Below, piece after piece: positions 1 to 8,639 of a stretch of 64,000 nt of DNA. The notes under the pieces were generated by a model. It had not been told where the DNA came from. It worked only from the letters and a program-made list of their open reading frames with translations, and did not search any database. The stretch is from Archangium sp. GTDB lineage: Bacteria; Myxococcota; Myxococcia; Myxococcales; Myxococcaceae. Numbering within the stretch: position 1 is the stretch's first letter; every line of letters begins with the position of its first letter. The stretch spans positions 17,192-81,191 of the forward strand of contig JAUYRZ010000034.1 in the NCBI GenBank assembly GCA_030695565.1, read 5' to 3'. Made by a program: the position numbers and the translations under genes.

Positions 1-2
1 CG

Positions 3-1520
3 GTCACGGAGCGCAGCTTCACGCTCTACGACTTCGAGGTGTCGATCGCGCGCATGCTCGACGGCAAACGTTCTGCGCAGGAGGTGCTCGACGCTGCGAA
101 CCGGCTGGGCATTCCGGTGACGCTGCCGACGCTGAAGACGTTTCTGCAGCAGCTCAAGGCGTATCAGTTCATCGATGCCTCGGTGACCGGCGGCGAGTCG
201 ACCTGGCCCAAACGCAAGCAGTGGAGCGTCGGCGTTCGCGAGCTGTACCAGAGCGCGTTGCGGCTGATGCGCGCGGGCAAGTACGACGAAGCACGCGGCT
301 ACGTCGACGCGATGATCGAGGCTGATCCCGCCAATGAAGAAGCGGCCGCGTTGCGCCAGCGGATCTACGACGAGGCGATGGGCGCGAAGGAGTTGAGCGT
401 TCCTTTCGACACGCTGCACACGCCGGTGCCTTCCGCCGAGAGCGCCGTTCAGCCTGCGGCGGCACCTGATCCGTTCGCGAGCTTCGGCTTCCACTCGGCG
501 CCGCCCTCCACCGCTGAGCTGCCACCGATTCCGCAAGAGGTCGATTCGGTGCTCGCCGACAGCCCGGCGCCGATGCCTGTCGCGCTCGACCATCGGCCTG
601 CACCCGTGCCTGCCCCGCCGTCCATCGAGCCGGTGCTTCCCCCTGCGCCCGCGCGGAGTCGTCGCCCGCTCTTCATCGGCGCCGCGGTGGTGGGTGTGGT
701 GTTGATCGTGCTGCTGCGGCCCGTGGAGGGCCTCGCGCAGTTTCCCTGTGAGCTGCAGGTCGACGAGCTGGCGATCCCCAGGGCGCCGTTCGCGGGGCCG
801 GTCGGTCCGCCCATCGTCGCCGCGGGCACGCGCGTGGAAAAGGGGGCGGTGTTGGCCCGCTTGACCCTCGCGCCCGAGGAGACGCCCGAAGGTCTCGAGG
901 CACGCATCAAGGAGCTCGAGACGAAGCTCGCCGCCAGTCGCCCTCCGGCGACCGCGAAGGAGCTGCTCAAGGCGAAGTCGAACGTGAAGAAGGCAACTGC
1001 GGCGGTCGCTTCGCTCACCAAGAAGAAGAAGAAGGCGACGAAGAAGGCGCTGCCGGCGATCGAAGCGAAGCGGGTCGAGAAGCAAACTGTCCTCGACGCC
1101 GCGAAGGCCACGCTCGAGGCGATGATGCAGCCTGACCTGCGCGCTGAGTGGACGGCGACGCTGGAAGAGCTCACCTCGAAGAAGGTGGCCGCCGCCGTGC
1201 GCAGTGAACGTTCGGTCATCACCGCGCCCACGGCGGGGCTCTTCCTCGCCCCGGCCACGGCCCCGGAGCAGCTGGCGGAGAACGATTCGTACGGCCGCAT
1301 CGTGGCACCCACGTTCAGGGCCGTGACGAACAAGCCGTTGGTCACTGAAGCGGAGAGCGCGGTCTTCGTGGCGGCGGCAGGCCGCGTCGACGTGAAGCTC
1401 GAGCGGAGTGCTGCGGGGGTCTCTGCGCGCGTGCAAGGCGAAGTGAGGTGGGTCGGCGCGAAGGGCACGCTCGAGGTTCCATCAGGGCGGACGCCCTGGC
1501 TGCTCTCGGCGCTCCGATGA
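3..1520 (+). CDS. PqqD-like / TPR / HlyD-like membrane adaptor protein (5' end outside window)
   Basis: The reading frame is already open at base 3 and continues upstream of the window, so the true start is not visible. In the visible part, about the first 60 residues look like a winged-helix, PqqD-like segment (LDGKRSAQEVLDAA). A TPR-like helical pair and a Pro/Ala-rich linker follow. A single membrane span sits near residues 222-238 (LFIGAAVVGVVLIVLL). The C-terminal part resembles a split biotinyl-lipoyl/HlyD adaptor: a first lipoyl half (APFAGPVGPPIVAAGTRVEKG), a Lys-rich coiled coil with the run SLTKKKKKATKK, then a second half (VITAPTAGLF). This suggests a periplasmic adaptor anchored in the inner membrane, with its N-terminus inside. 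The stop overlaps the next start (ATGA). The domain calls are by eye; the substrate is unknown. Confidence 0.6.
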   Translation, partial: VTERSFTLYDFEVSIARMLDGKRSAQEVLDAANRLGIPVTLPTLKTFLQQLKAYQFIDASVTGGESTWPKRKQWSVGVRELYQSALRLMRAGKYDEARGYVDAMIEADPANEEAAALRQRIYDEAMGAKELSVPFDTLHTPVPSAESAVQPAAAPDPFASFGFHSAPPSTAELPPIPQEVDSVLADSPAPMPVALDHRPAPVPAPPSIEPVLPPAPARSRRPLFIGAAVVGVVLIVLLRPVEGLAQFPCELQVDELAIPRAPFAGPVGPPIVAAGTRVEKGAVLARLTLAPEETPEGLEARIKELETKLAASRPPATAKELLKAKSNVKKATAAVASLTKKKKKATKKALPAIEAKRVEKQTVLDAAKATLEAMMQPDLRAEWTATLEELTSKKVAAAVRSERSVITAPTAGLFLAPATAPEQLAENDSYGRIVAPTFRAVTNKPLVTEAESAVFVAAAGRVDVKLERSAAGVSARVQGEVRWVGAKGTLEVPSGRTPWLLSALR

Positions 1521-2935
1521 AGCTCGAACCAGGATCCCCTCTCCCTCCAGGAGAGGGCCGAACAAACTCAATCGCAGTCATCACCCTGCTCCTCACGCTG
1601 GCAGCCTGTTCGCCGCAGCCCGCGACGATGGAGGCCGGATCTACAGGTGGCGGAGTCGCAACCGGTGGTGGCGCAGCAACCGGAGGGAGCGGTGGTGGTG
1701 GCGCCGAAGCCGAAGACGCCGGCCTCGACGCAGGACCGGGCACCGGCGACGCAGGCACCGCGTGCACCTCGCCGAGCGACTGCGCCTCCAACACCTGCGT
1801 GGCCTGGCTCCGCGACGCAGGCTCGGTCTGCGGACGGCTCTGTTTCGATCAAACCCAGTGCGCTGATCTGCCCGGGTTCACCTGCGTTCCCGATCTCAAC
1901 GGCAGCGGCGTGTGCGTACCCAGGAGCCCGGCACACTGTCTCCCCTGCGACTTCGACGTGAACTGCGGCGGCTTGTCGGAAGCCTGCGTGCTCGCTCCCG
2001 GCGACTCGACCATGACCTGCCGCGTCGACTGTTCACTCGCGGGAACGGCCGCGTGCCCACCCGACTATCTCTGCACCGAGACGCGCTTCAACAACGCGAT
2101 GCGCTCGTTCTGCACGCCGCCGGCGGGAAAGTGTTCGACGTCGGAGGGCGGATTCTGCGATCGCTTTCCGCAGCCGCAGGCGTGCTCCACCACCAACGAT
2201 GCCGGCACGTGCAGCGGCGCTCGCACCTGCGTGAACGGGCGCTTCACCACCTGTGACGCGCAGCTGGCCGCATGCCGCGCGACGTGCGAGCAGGCCGAAC
2301 GTCCCGGTTGCACCGAGCCGCTGTGCCCGGGTGCGACTCGGCTGCCGACGCATTGTGGTGACTGCAACACCGCGTGTCCCGGTGCCGGCAGCACCACCGC
2401 GAACGTCACCTGCACTGATGGCGGCTGCACCTTCAGCTGCAAGGGCCAGAACTACGACGTCGATCGCGACGCGGGTTCAGGCTGCGAAGTGGCCGACGCG
2501 CCCACGGGGAATCATGTGGTGACCGGCGCGACCAGTCTGGGCACCCTGCCCTGCAATGACGGCTCGACCATCAACGCGATGGGCGTGATGCCGAGTGATA
2601 CGCGCGTGCACGAGAATCCCGTCGTACCGGCGTTCAGCGTGATGGAGGGTGCGGCTCCTGATTTTCTCGCGGTCAGTGCGAGCGGCGGCACGTTCTGCGT
2701 GAACGATGTGGACGTGGCGTTGACCGTGACGGGCGCGGCGAACCTCGCCTGCTTCAGGCTCACCGTGGTGACCGACAACGGCACGTGGTCTTGCATGACG
2801 AACGCGGCGGGTACGTGTTCGGTGTCGCAAGGGTCAGGCTCGTATTCGGGTGGGACGACGATTTCACTTCGCGTCGAGCGGACGTGTTCGGCGGCGGCGG
2901 CGGCCGCTCGGTACACGGTGGCGGGCCACTTCTGA
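1517..2935 (+). CDS. Cys-rich secreted lipoprotein
   Basis: The chosen ATG overlaps the stop of the preceding gene (ATGA). The N-terminus has a hydrophobic stretch ending in LLLTLAACS, a lipobox, so this is an outer-surface lipoprotein. A Gly/Thr-rich and Asp-Ala-Gly-rich linker follows. Next come many Cys-rich modules (CTSPSDC, CGRLCFDQTQC, HCLPCDFDVNCGG, CGDCNTACPGAG) of the kind common in myxobacterial surface proteins, where the cysteines probably form disulphides. The last roughly 130 residues have few cysteines and may form a beta domain. Oddly, a copy of the dispersed palindromic repeat encodes residues 7-14 of the signal peptide, and no alternative ATG/GTG/TTG lies between it and the lipobox. 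No specific function can be assigned. Confidence 0.75.
   Translation: MKLEPGSPLPPGEGRTNSIAVITLLLTLAACSPQPATMEAGSTGGGVATGGGAATGGSGGGGAEAEDAGLDAGPGTGDAGTACTSPSDCASNTCVAWLRDAGSVCGRLCFDQTQCADLPGFTCVPDLNGSGVCVPRSPAHCLPCDFDVNCGGLSEACVLAPGDSTMTCRVDCSLAGTAACPPDYLCTETRFNNAMRSFCTPPAGKCSTSEGGFCDRFPQPQACSTTNDAGTCSGARTCVNGRFTTCDAQLAACRATCEQAERPGCTEPLCPGATRLPTHCGDCNTACPGAGSTTANVTCTDGGCTFSCKGQNYDVDRDAGSGCEVADAPTGNHVVTGATSLGTLPCNDGSTINAMGVMPSDTRVHENPVVPAFSVMEGAAPDFLAVSASGGTFCVNDVDVALTVTGAANLACFRLTVVTDNGTWSCMTNAAGTCSVSQGSGSYSGGTTISLRVERTCSAAAAAARYTVAGHF
1537..1557. repeat. Dispersed palindromic repeat, copy 1 (inside a gene)
   Basis: Perfect 8-bp arms CCCTCTCC and GGAGAGGG are separated by CTCCA. It belongs to the same family as the copies near 2943, 4711, 21150 and 24677. 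It lies within the signal-peptide coding region of the Cys-rich lipoprotein. Confidence 0.7.
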
Positions 2936-2942
2936 CAGCCCG

Positions 2943-2957
2943 CTCCCCCACGGGGAG
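2943..2957. repeat. Short palindrome, partial copy of the dispersed repeat
   Basis: Arms CTCCCC and GGGGAG flank CAC, between the lipoprotein stop and the WGR-ligase start. The purine-rich right arm (GGGGAGAGGGAG) also lies about where a ribosome-binding site for the GTG at 2975 would be expected. Confidence 0.5.
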
Positions 2958-2974
2958 AGGGAGATAGGATCGAC

Positions 2975-4105
2975 GTGCTTCCGAAAGAGGTGAAGCTGTT
3001 CTTCCAGGAGGGCAACTCCGACAAGGTCTACTACGCGCGCATCGTGCCCGCGGGCGCCAACGTCTACGACGTGGTGGTGCAGTGGGGCCGGCGCGGCAGC
3101 ACGCTGAGCCAGGGCAAGAAAGCGGTGAAGGTCTCGCTGGAGAAAGCGCAGACCACGCTGGATCGCCTCGTCAAAGAGAAGACCACCAAGGGCTACGAAG
3201 CGATGAGCGGCACGGTGAAGCCCGCCGAGGTCGCGCCCCCGGTCGGTGAAGGCTCGGCCAGCAAGGCGGGCGGCGTGCGCAAGAAGGTCGGCCGGGTCGC
3301 GCAGCTGCTCAACCCCGTCGAGGTGCACGAGGTCGAGCGGCTGCTCGCCGATGACCAGGTGCTCGCGCAGCAGAAGCTCGATGGCAATCGCGTGCTCTGT
3401 CACATCGAAGACGGCGAGGTGCTTCCCACCAACCGCGCGGGTCAGAAGACCCACGTGTCTGCGCAGATCCTCGCGGGGCTCACCCATCTTCCCCACGGCA
3501 CCGTGGTCGATGGCGAAGTGGTGGGCCCCGTGTACTGGCTCTTCGACGTGCTCCAGTTCGCGGGGCGCGAGCTCACCGGGCAGTCGTGCCTCGAACGCTT
3601 CACCCTGCTCTCCGACGAAGTGGAGCCTGGCTTGAGCGAACCGGTGCGGGTGCTCGAGAGCGCGCTCACCACCCCCCAGAAGCGCAGCCTCTACGAGCGG
3701 CTGCAGCGGGCGAGCGCCGAAGGCATCGTCTTCAAGCGCAAAGCCGCGCCGTACACCGGTGGCCGGCCTTCGTCGGGCGGCACGCAGCTCAAGTGCAAGT
3801 TCGTCAGCTCAGCCGACGTGGTGTTGGTGGAGAACGCGGGCAACGCGTACCGCATGCAGGTCTACGACGGCGGCAAGCCGTTCGACGTGGGCAAGGTCTT
3901 CTCGGGTACCACCAACGAGACGCGCGCGCGCATCGACGCGGCCCTCGGCGAGGGAAAACGGCTGGTCGCTGAAGTGCGCTACCTCTACGCGACCGATGAC
4001 TCCCAGCTGTTCCAGCCCATCTTCGTGCGCGTGCGCGACGACAAGCCGGAGAAAGACTGCCTGCGCGCTCAGCTCAAGAGCACCAACCGCGACGTGCATC
4101 AGTAA
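2975..4105 (+). CDS. WGR-domain ATP-dependent DNA ligase
   Basis: 376 residues with a GTG start. Residues 1-75 form a WGR domain (VYDVVVQWGRRGS, WGR at 37-39), the nucleic-acid-binding module also found in PARPs. After a linker comes an ATP-dependent ligase core. Motif I is KLDGNR with the predicted adenylated Lys134. Motif III is DGEVV (E181), motif IIIa is LFDVL, motif IV is EGIVFK (249-254) and motif V is LKCK (272-275). The remaining roughly 95 residues have the size of an OB-fold domain. All nucleotidyl-transfer motifs are intact, so ATP-dependent nick sealing in the cytoplasm, probably in repair, is likely. No Ku or primase gene is adjacent, unlike typical NHEJ LigD loci. The WGR fusion is unusual and might direct the ligase to particular DNA ends. 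Confidence 0.82.
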   Translation: MLPKEVKLFFQEGNSDKVYYARIVPAGANVYDVVVQWGRRGSTLSQGKKAVKVSLEKAQTTLDRLVKEKTTKGYEAMSGTVKPAEVAPPVGEGSASKAGGVRKKVGRVAQLLNPVEVHEVERLLADDQVLAQQKLDGNRVLCHIEDGEVLPTNRAGQKTHVSAQILAGLTHLPHGTVVDGEVVGPVYWLFDVLQFAGRELTGQSCLERFTLLSDEVEPGLSEPVRVLESALTTPQKRSLYERLQRASAEGIVFKRKAAPYTGGRPSSGGTQLKCKFVSSADVVLVENAGNAYRMQVYDGGKPFDVGKVFSGTTNETRARIDAALGEGKRLVAEVRYLYATDDSQLFQPIFVRVRDDKPEKDCLRAQLKSTNRDVHQ

Positions 4106-4108
4106 CGC

Positions 4109-4615
4109 TCACGGAACCGCGAGCGTCACGTCGAAGCTCACCACGCCGCCACACGGTGAGATGTCGCGCCGCCAGGTCGCTTCATCGCTGCCCTGCGCCC
4201 AGGTCGCTGCCGGCTCCGCCGCCAGCACGCCCGCATCCACCCCCGCATCTGCCGGCGCGAACGACTGCACGTCGTAGAACTCGCGATCCTTTGCACTGCG
4301 CGCGCACGCGGCGGTCGCATCCCAACCGGCGGGCAGCGGCTGCACCCAGACCCGCGCCGTCTCGGTGGTGCCATTGAGCGCGCCCAGACAGCTGAACTCG
4401 ATGTCTCGCGAGAGATGGATGGGTGACTTGAGCGCCTGACCGCACAGCGCGAGGTACGCACCGACGTCTCCGGCGAGATCGCTCACCACCAGCCCGGGCG
4501 AAGTGGCGCTGAACGAGGTCGCGACCGAACCCGGCAAGGTCAACTGTACCGAGCGCGTGGTTCCCGATTCACAGGCCGCCAGCAGAAGGAGAAAGCAAAG
4601 AGAGGCAGATCGCAT
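4109..4615 (-). CDS. Small lipoprotein of unknown function
   Basis: 168 residues beginning MRSASLCFLLLLAACES, a clear lipoprotein signal peptide with lipobox LAAC. The mature part is short, with a few scattered cysteines and an acidic Asp-Ala-Gly-containing stretch (APADAGVDAGV) typical of myxobacterial envelope proteins. It is convergent with the WGR-ligase gene, only 3 bp from its stop. I do not recognise a family. Confidence 0.65.
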   Translation of the reverse strand: MRSASLCFLLLLAACESGTTRSVQLTLPGSVATSFSATSPGLVVSDLAGDVGAYLALCGQALKSPIHLSRDIEFSCLGALNGTTETARVWVQPLPAGWDATAACARSAKDREFYDVQSFAPADAGVDAGVLAAEPAATWAQGSDEATWRRDISPCGGVVSFDVTLAVP

Positions 4616-4710
4616 GTCGCGGCCTCGTGCAAACCGAACGCCAAACGCGTTTCGCTCGGAGAAGCCCCACGTCTGCCATCGATGTCAGAGACAGTCGTGT
4701 CAGGGCTCGA

Positions 4711-4746
4711 GGCCCTCACCCCCACCCTCTCTCCCGAAGGGAGAAG
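4711..4746. repeat. Dispersed palindromic repeat, copy 3
   Basis: The order is GGCCCTCACCCC, then a hairpin with arms TCTCCC and GGGAGA around GAA. It lies in the 143-bp gap between the small lipoprotein start (4615) and the receiver-kinase stop (4759). The flanking GGCCCTCACCCC matches, in inverted orientation, the GGGGTGAGGGCC tail of the copies at 21150 and 24677. Confidence 0.7.
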
Positions 4747-4758
4747 CAGTTCCTTTCG

Positions 4759-5841
4759 TCAAACGACAGGCAGGCGCACCTGAAAGGTGGTGCCCTGACC
4801 GACGATGCTGCTGACGGCGATGCTGCCGCCCAGCTCTTCGACGATTTGTTTCGAGATGGCCAGGCCCAGCCCCGTACCGCCGTCGACCTTGGTGGTGAAG
4901 AACGGGTCGAACACCCGGCTGACCACCTCGGCCGGAATGCCGGAGCCGTTGTCTTCCACCACCAGCACCGCTTCTTTGCCCTGCGCGCTCAGGGTGACGC
5001 TCAACAGGTTGCGCTGCCGCTGCTCGGGATCGAACGCTTCGATCGCGTTGACCAGCAGGTTGAGCACCACCTGACCCAACCGTGTGCGCGAGCCGCGAAT
5101 GGGCGGCACGGCACCGGCCAGGAGCTTGAGCTGACCGCGGTGCCGCACTTCACCGGAAGCAGAGCGAACGGCGAACTCCACCACCTCCTTGAAGTCGACG
5201 TCTTCGTCGGTGCGTGAACGGGTGGAGAGCTCGACGGAGCTGATGATGTCGGCCAGCGCCTGCACCGAGGTGCGCGAGTCGCGCAGCGCTCCATCGAGAA
5301 TCTTCTTGCCGGTGAGGTCGCCCACCAGCTCGCTGATCAACTCGAGGTTCATGGTGAGCGCGGTGAGCGGCCCCCGGAGTTCGTGCGCCACGCCCATGGC
5401 GATCACCCCCAGCGAATACATGCGCTCGGTCTCGCGCATGCGGCGCTCGAGCTCGGTGGCCCAACGCACGGCGCGGTAGCGCTCCACCGCGCCCACCAGC
5501 ACCTGGCGCAGCTCGACCGGCTCCCACGGCTTGCGCAGGTAGAGATCGATGTGACCGCGGTTGATCGCGTCGATGGCCGCTTCGAGATCCGAATACGCGG
5601 TCATCAAGATGCGCACGGTGTCGGGGAACTCGGTGCGCACCGCGTCGAGCAGATCGACACCCGACATGCCCGGCATGCGTTGGTCTGCCACCAGCACGGC
5701 GATCTCCTGCTTGCGCATCAGCTCGAGCGCAGCGGCGCCGCTCTGTGCGGTGACCACCGGCACGGAGCCGCGGAGACCAGCTGTGAAGACCACCAGGTTG
5801 GCGGCCTCGTCGTCGACGTACAGAACTGAAGGAGAGGTCAA
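4759..5841 (-). CDS. Response regulator-histidine kinase (REC-HisKA-HATPase)
   Basis: The likely start is a TTG that overlaps the stop of the upstream hybrid kinase (TTGA), giving MTSPSVLYVDDE and 360 residues. A longer in-frame start at 5919 would run far into the neighbouring gene. Residues 1-120 are a receiver domain with acidic pair DD and phosphoacceptor Asp in VLVADQRMPGMSG, ending in the conserved Lys of LRKPWEP. A HisKA helix with phosphorylatable His (GVAHELRGPLTAL) and an HATPase_c domain follow (N-box NLLVNAIEAF, G1 DNGSGIP, G2 GTGLGLAI). It has no membrane segment. As the last gene of the six-gene operon, it probably receives phosphate from, or modulates, the hybrid kinase. The combination resembles RpfG/HupR-type receiver-kinases but has no HTH. 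Confidence 0.85.
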   Translation of the reverse strand: MTSPSVLYVDDEAANLVVFTAGLRGSVPVVTAQSGAAALELMRKQEIAVLVADQRMPGMSGVDLLDAVRTEFPDTVRILMTAYSDLEAAIDAINRGHIDLYLRKPWEPVELRQVLVGAVERYRAVRWATELERRMRETERMYSLGVIAMGVAHELRGPLTALTMNLELISELVGDLTGKKILDGALRDSRTSVQALADIISSVELSTRSRTDEDVDFKEVVEFAVRSASGEVRHRGQLKLLAGAVPPIRGSRTRLGQVVLNLLVNAIEAFDPEQRQRNLLSVTLSAQGKEAVLVVEDNGSGIPAEVVSRVFDPFFTTKVDGGTGLGLAISKQIVEELGGSIAVSSIVGQGTTFQVRLPVV

Positions 5842-8639
5842 CGGGTTCCCCTGGGAAGCGCGGCCGTGAAGGAAGTACCACCCCCGGGCCGGGGGGAGAA
5901 CCGCAGATCTCCGCCCCACCTCAGCAACGACTGTCGGGAAAGGTAGAGCCCCAGGCCCGTGCCCTCGCCGGGCGCCCGCGTGGTGAAGAAGGGATCGAAC
6001 AGCCGCGAGGCGATCTCTTCGGGCACGCCGGGCCCGTCATCGGCCACCGAGATCTCCACCCGCTCGCCCACTTCTTTGATCGAGAGCCACACGTTGCGCG
6101 CCGGCGCGCGGATGGCGTTGTCGATCAGGTTCACGAACACCTGGTTCAGCTCGGCCGCCGAGGCCACCACCTGCACGTCGGCGTAGTCGCGGTGCACCTG
6201 CACATCGAGCAGGCGGTGCTGCAGCAAACGCACGGTGGAGTCGAGCCCCGCCCGCGGGTCCACCGGTCGCACGCCGCCGCCGTCGCCCGGGCTCACGTGC
6301 GTGAGCAAGGCGCCGCTGATCACGTCGATGCGCTGCGCTCCTTCGGCGATCACCGCGAGCAGCTGCGTGTCTGACTCGTCCAGCCCCGGGCGAGCCTGCA
6401 GCGCGCGGACCCCGTTGAGCACCGCGTTGACGGGGTTGCGCACCTCGTGACCGACGCCCGCAGCCAGCGTGCCCACCGCGGCCAGGCGCGCCGAGGCGGT
6501 GACCTGCAACGAGAGCGAACGCAGCCGCAGCTGCGCCTGCACCCGGGCCACCAACACGCGCGGGTGAAACGGTTTCTCCACGAACTCGTCGGCGCCCGAG
6601 GCGAACCCTTCGATGGCCGCGTCGGTGCCCCCCCGCGCGGTGAGCAGGATGACCGGCGTGGCCGCGATGACCGGGTCGGCTTTGATGGCCTTGCACAGCT
6701 GCGTGCCGCTCAGGCCCGGCATCATCACGTCGGAGAGCACGAGCTCGGGCCGCTGCCGCTTCACGCTCTCCAGGCCCGCAAGACCGTCAGCGGCCACCAA
6801 CACGTCGAAGGACACCGAGAGCAGATCGACCAACATCGCCCGCACGTCGGGGTTGTCCTCCACCACCAGCACGCGCGCGCGCCGGCCTCCGTCGAAGACG
6901 ATGGCCCCGCTCGTCGCCTGCGGAGCGGACCCCAGCGGGCCCCGCGGGTCGGGCGCGATCACCTCGAGCTCGGCGTCGGACGCACGCCTTGCCTCGGAGC
7001 CTTCGAGCTGAACCTGCCGGCGCTCCAGCGCCTCGGGCTTGATGTGACCCTTGCCGCGCGGCAACACGATGGTGAACGCGGCGCCCTGGCCCACCTCGCT
7101 GGTCACCTCCAACCGGCCGCCGTGTAGCTCGACCAGGTTGCGCGCGAGCGCGAGCCCGATGCCCACGCCGCCCACCCGGCGGCCCGACGCTTCGTCGGCC
7201 TGGTAGTAGCGCTCGAAGATGCGGGTGAGATCGGCGGCCGCGATGCCCGGGCCGGTGTCCTGCACGGTGACCCGCACTTCGCCCGGCGTCTCCTCGACGC
7301 GCAGGGTGACCTTGCCGCCCGAAGGCGTGAACTTGAAGGCGTTGCCCAGCAGGTTCGAGAGCGCGCTGTCGAGGCGGTGCGAGTCGCCCCAGAGATCGCT
7401 GGTCGACTCGAGGCCCTCCACCTTCAGCTCCAGCCCCCGCGCTTCGGCCGCGCTCGCGAAGAGCACGCCCAGCTGCCGGGCCATCGCGCCCATGTCGAGC
7501 GAGGCGTGGTCGAGGCGCAGCTGGCCTGCGTCGATGCGCGAGAGGTCGAGCAGGTCGTCGATCAACCGCAGCAGGCGCCACGAATTGCGGCGCAGGCCTT
7601 CAAGGAGCCGGCGCTCTTCGGCGGGCACGTCGCGGCCGAGGCGATCGTCGAGTGGCGCGAGGATCAAGGTGAGCGGCGTGCGCAGCTCGTGCGAGACGTT
7701 CGCGAAGAACTCGCTCTTGAGCGCGTCGAGCTGCCGCAGCCGCTCGAGGGCTGCCGACAGCTCGCTGGTGCGCTCGGTGACGCGTTGATCGAGCTGCACG
7801 TTGACGCGGAACGCTTCGGCGGCGCGCTCCTGCAGCTCGTCCATCGATTGGCGCATGGCGTGGGTGGTCTGCTCCAGCAACGATTCCTTCTGCGCTGAGA
7901 GCCGCCGCACGTCGCTCCACCCGCCGTAGCCGAAGCCCAGCGCGATGAACGAGGCGAGCGTCTCCAACAGCCCGAAGTGACCGAAGTGCGCGGCGAGCGG
8001 CGCGAGGGCCGCCCCCAGCGCGGCGCCCACCCAGCGCCGCCACGTGCCTGGCTTCGGGTTCTGCCAGGTCAGCTCGTAGCGGCAGCAATCGGCCCCGTTC
8101 ACCTGGCACTGCAGCTCGATCACCTGGGCGGGCGGCAGATCCCAGATGGAGGGGAACGCGGCGTAGTTGGCCATGCGGCCGATGCACGAGTTGCGGTTCC
8201 GCTCGGGCCGGCCGCTCGTGTACGTGAGGGTCATCGACCACGGCGACTCGCGTTCGATCGCGAAGCGCCCCGCGCGGTTGTAGGTGGGGGAGAACTCGAC
8301 CGACTTGCGGTAGGCGAGGCCCGGGCTGCCGACGCTGCGCAAGATGTAATACGCAAAACCCAGCGCTTCGGGCGTGGCGATGTTGCTCGCGGCGAAGATC
8401 ATGAAGTCGGGATCGCCCGAACCCCGCACCAACTCGTCGAGCAGCAGCTCGAGAAAATCGAGTGAGACGAAGTTGTTCGGCCCTGCCAGGTACTCGAGAG
8501 AGAGCGGCATGGGCCGCTCGGCCCACAACGCTTCGAGCCGCGCGCGCCCGTACCGCTTCTCGAAGCTCAGCAGAAACGTCTTGAGCAGGCGCGCGCCGAC
8601 CTCGGGCTTGTCCCACTGCCGGGTGGCCTCTCCCGTCAT
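5838..8639 (-). CDS. Large hybrid sensor kinase (sensor-HK-REC-HK)
   Basis: 933 residues. Residues 1-190 form a sensor domain. The ending ECQ-like signature with VNGADCCRYELTW recalls V4R / haem-NO-associated small-molecule domains, a resemblance seen only by eye. A hydrophobic stretch (about 205-245) and a coiled coil follow. Then comes a first HisKA (ANVSHELRTPLTLIL) with HATPase_c (DTGPGIA, GIGLALARNLV). A receiver follows (VLVVEDNPDVR, phospho-Asp in LVLSDVMMPGLSG). Last is a second HisKA (AAGVGHEVRNPVNAVL) with HATPase_c (DDGPGVP, GTGLGLYLSRQ). Both kinase modules keep their His and ATP-lid motifs. The start overlaps the methyltransferase stop (ATGA) and the stop overlaps the next receiver-kinase. 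Two complete kinase modules around one receiver suggest an internal phosphorelay. Confidence 0.85.
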   Translation of the reverse strand: MTGEATRQWDKPEVGARLLKTFLLSFEKRYGRARLEALWAERPMPLSLEYLAGPNNFVSLDFLELLLDELVRGSGDPDFMIFAASNIATPEALGFAYYILRSVGSPGLAYRKSVEFSPTYNRAGRFAIERESPWSMTLTYTSGRPERNRNSCIGRMANYAAFPSIWDLPPAQVIELQCQVNGADCCRYELTWQNPKPGTWRRWVGAALGAALAPLAAHFGHFGLLETLASFIALGFGYGGWSDVRRLSAQKESLLEQTTHAMRQSMDELQERAAEAFRVNVQLDQRVTERTSELSAALERLRQLDALKSEFFANVSHELRTPLTLILAPLDDRLGRDVPAEERRLLEGLRRNSWRLLRLIDDLLDLSRIDAGQLRLDHASLDMGAMARQLGVLFASAAEARGLELKVEGLESTSDLWGDSHRLDSALSNLLGNAFKFTPSGGKVTLRVEETPGEVRVTVQDTGPGIAAADLTRIFERYYQADEASGRRVGGVGIGLALARNLVELHGGRLEVTSEVGQGAAFTIVLPRGKGHIKPEALERRQVQLEGSEARRASDAELEVIAPDPRGPLGSAPQATSGAIVFDGGRRARVLVVEDNPDVRAMLVDLLSVSFDVLVAADGLAGLESVKRQRPELVLSDVMMPGLSGTQLCKAIKADPVIAATPVILLTARGGTDAAIEGFASGADEFVEKPFHPRVLVARVQAQLRLRSLSLQVTASARLAAVGTLAAGVGHEVRNPVNAVLNGVRALQARPGLDESDTQLLAVIAEGAQRIDVISGALLTHVSPGDGGGVRPVDPRAGLDSTVRLLQHRLLDVQVHRDYADVQVVASAAELNQVFVNLIDNAIRAPARNVWLSIKEVGERVEISVADDGPGVPEEIASRLFDPFFTTRAPGEGTGLGLYLSRQSLLRWGGDLRFSPRPGGGTSFTAALPRGTR

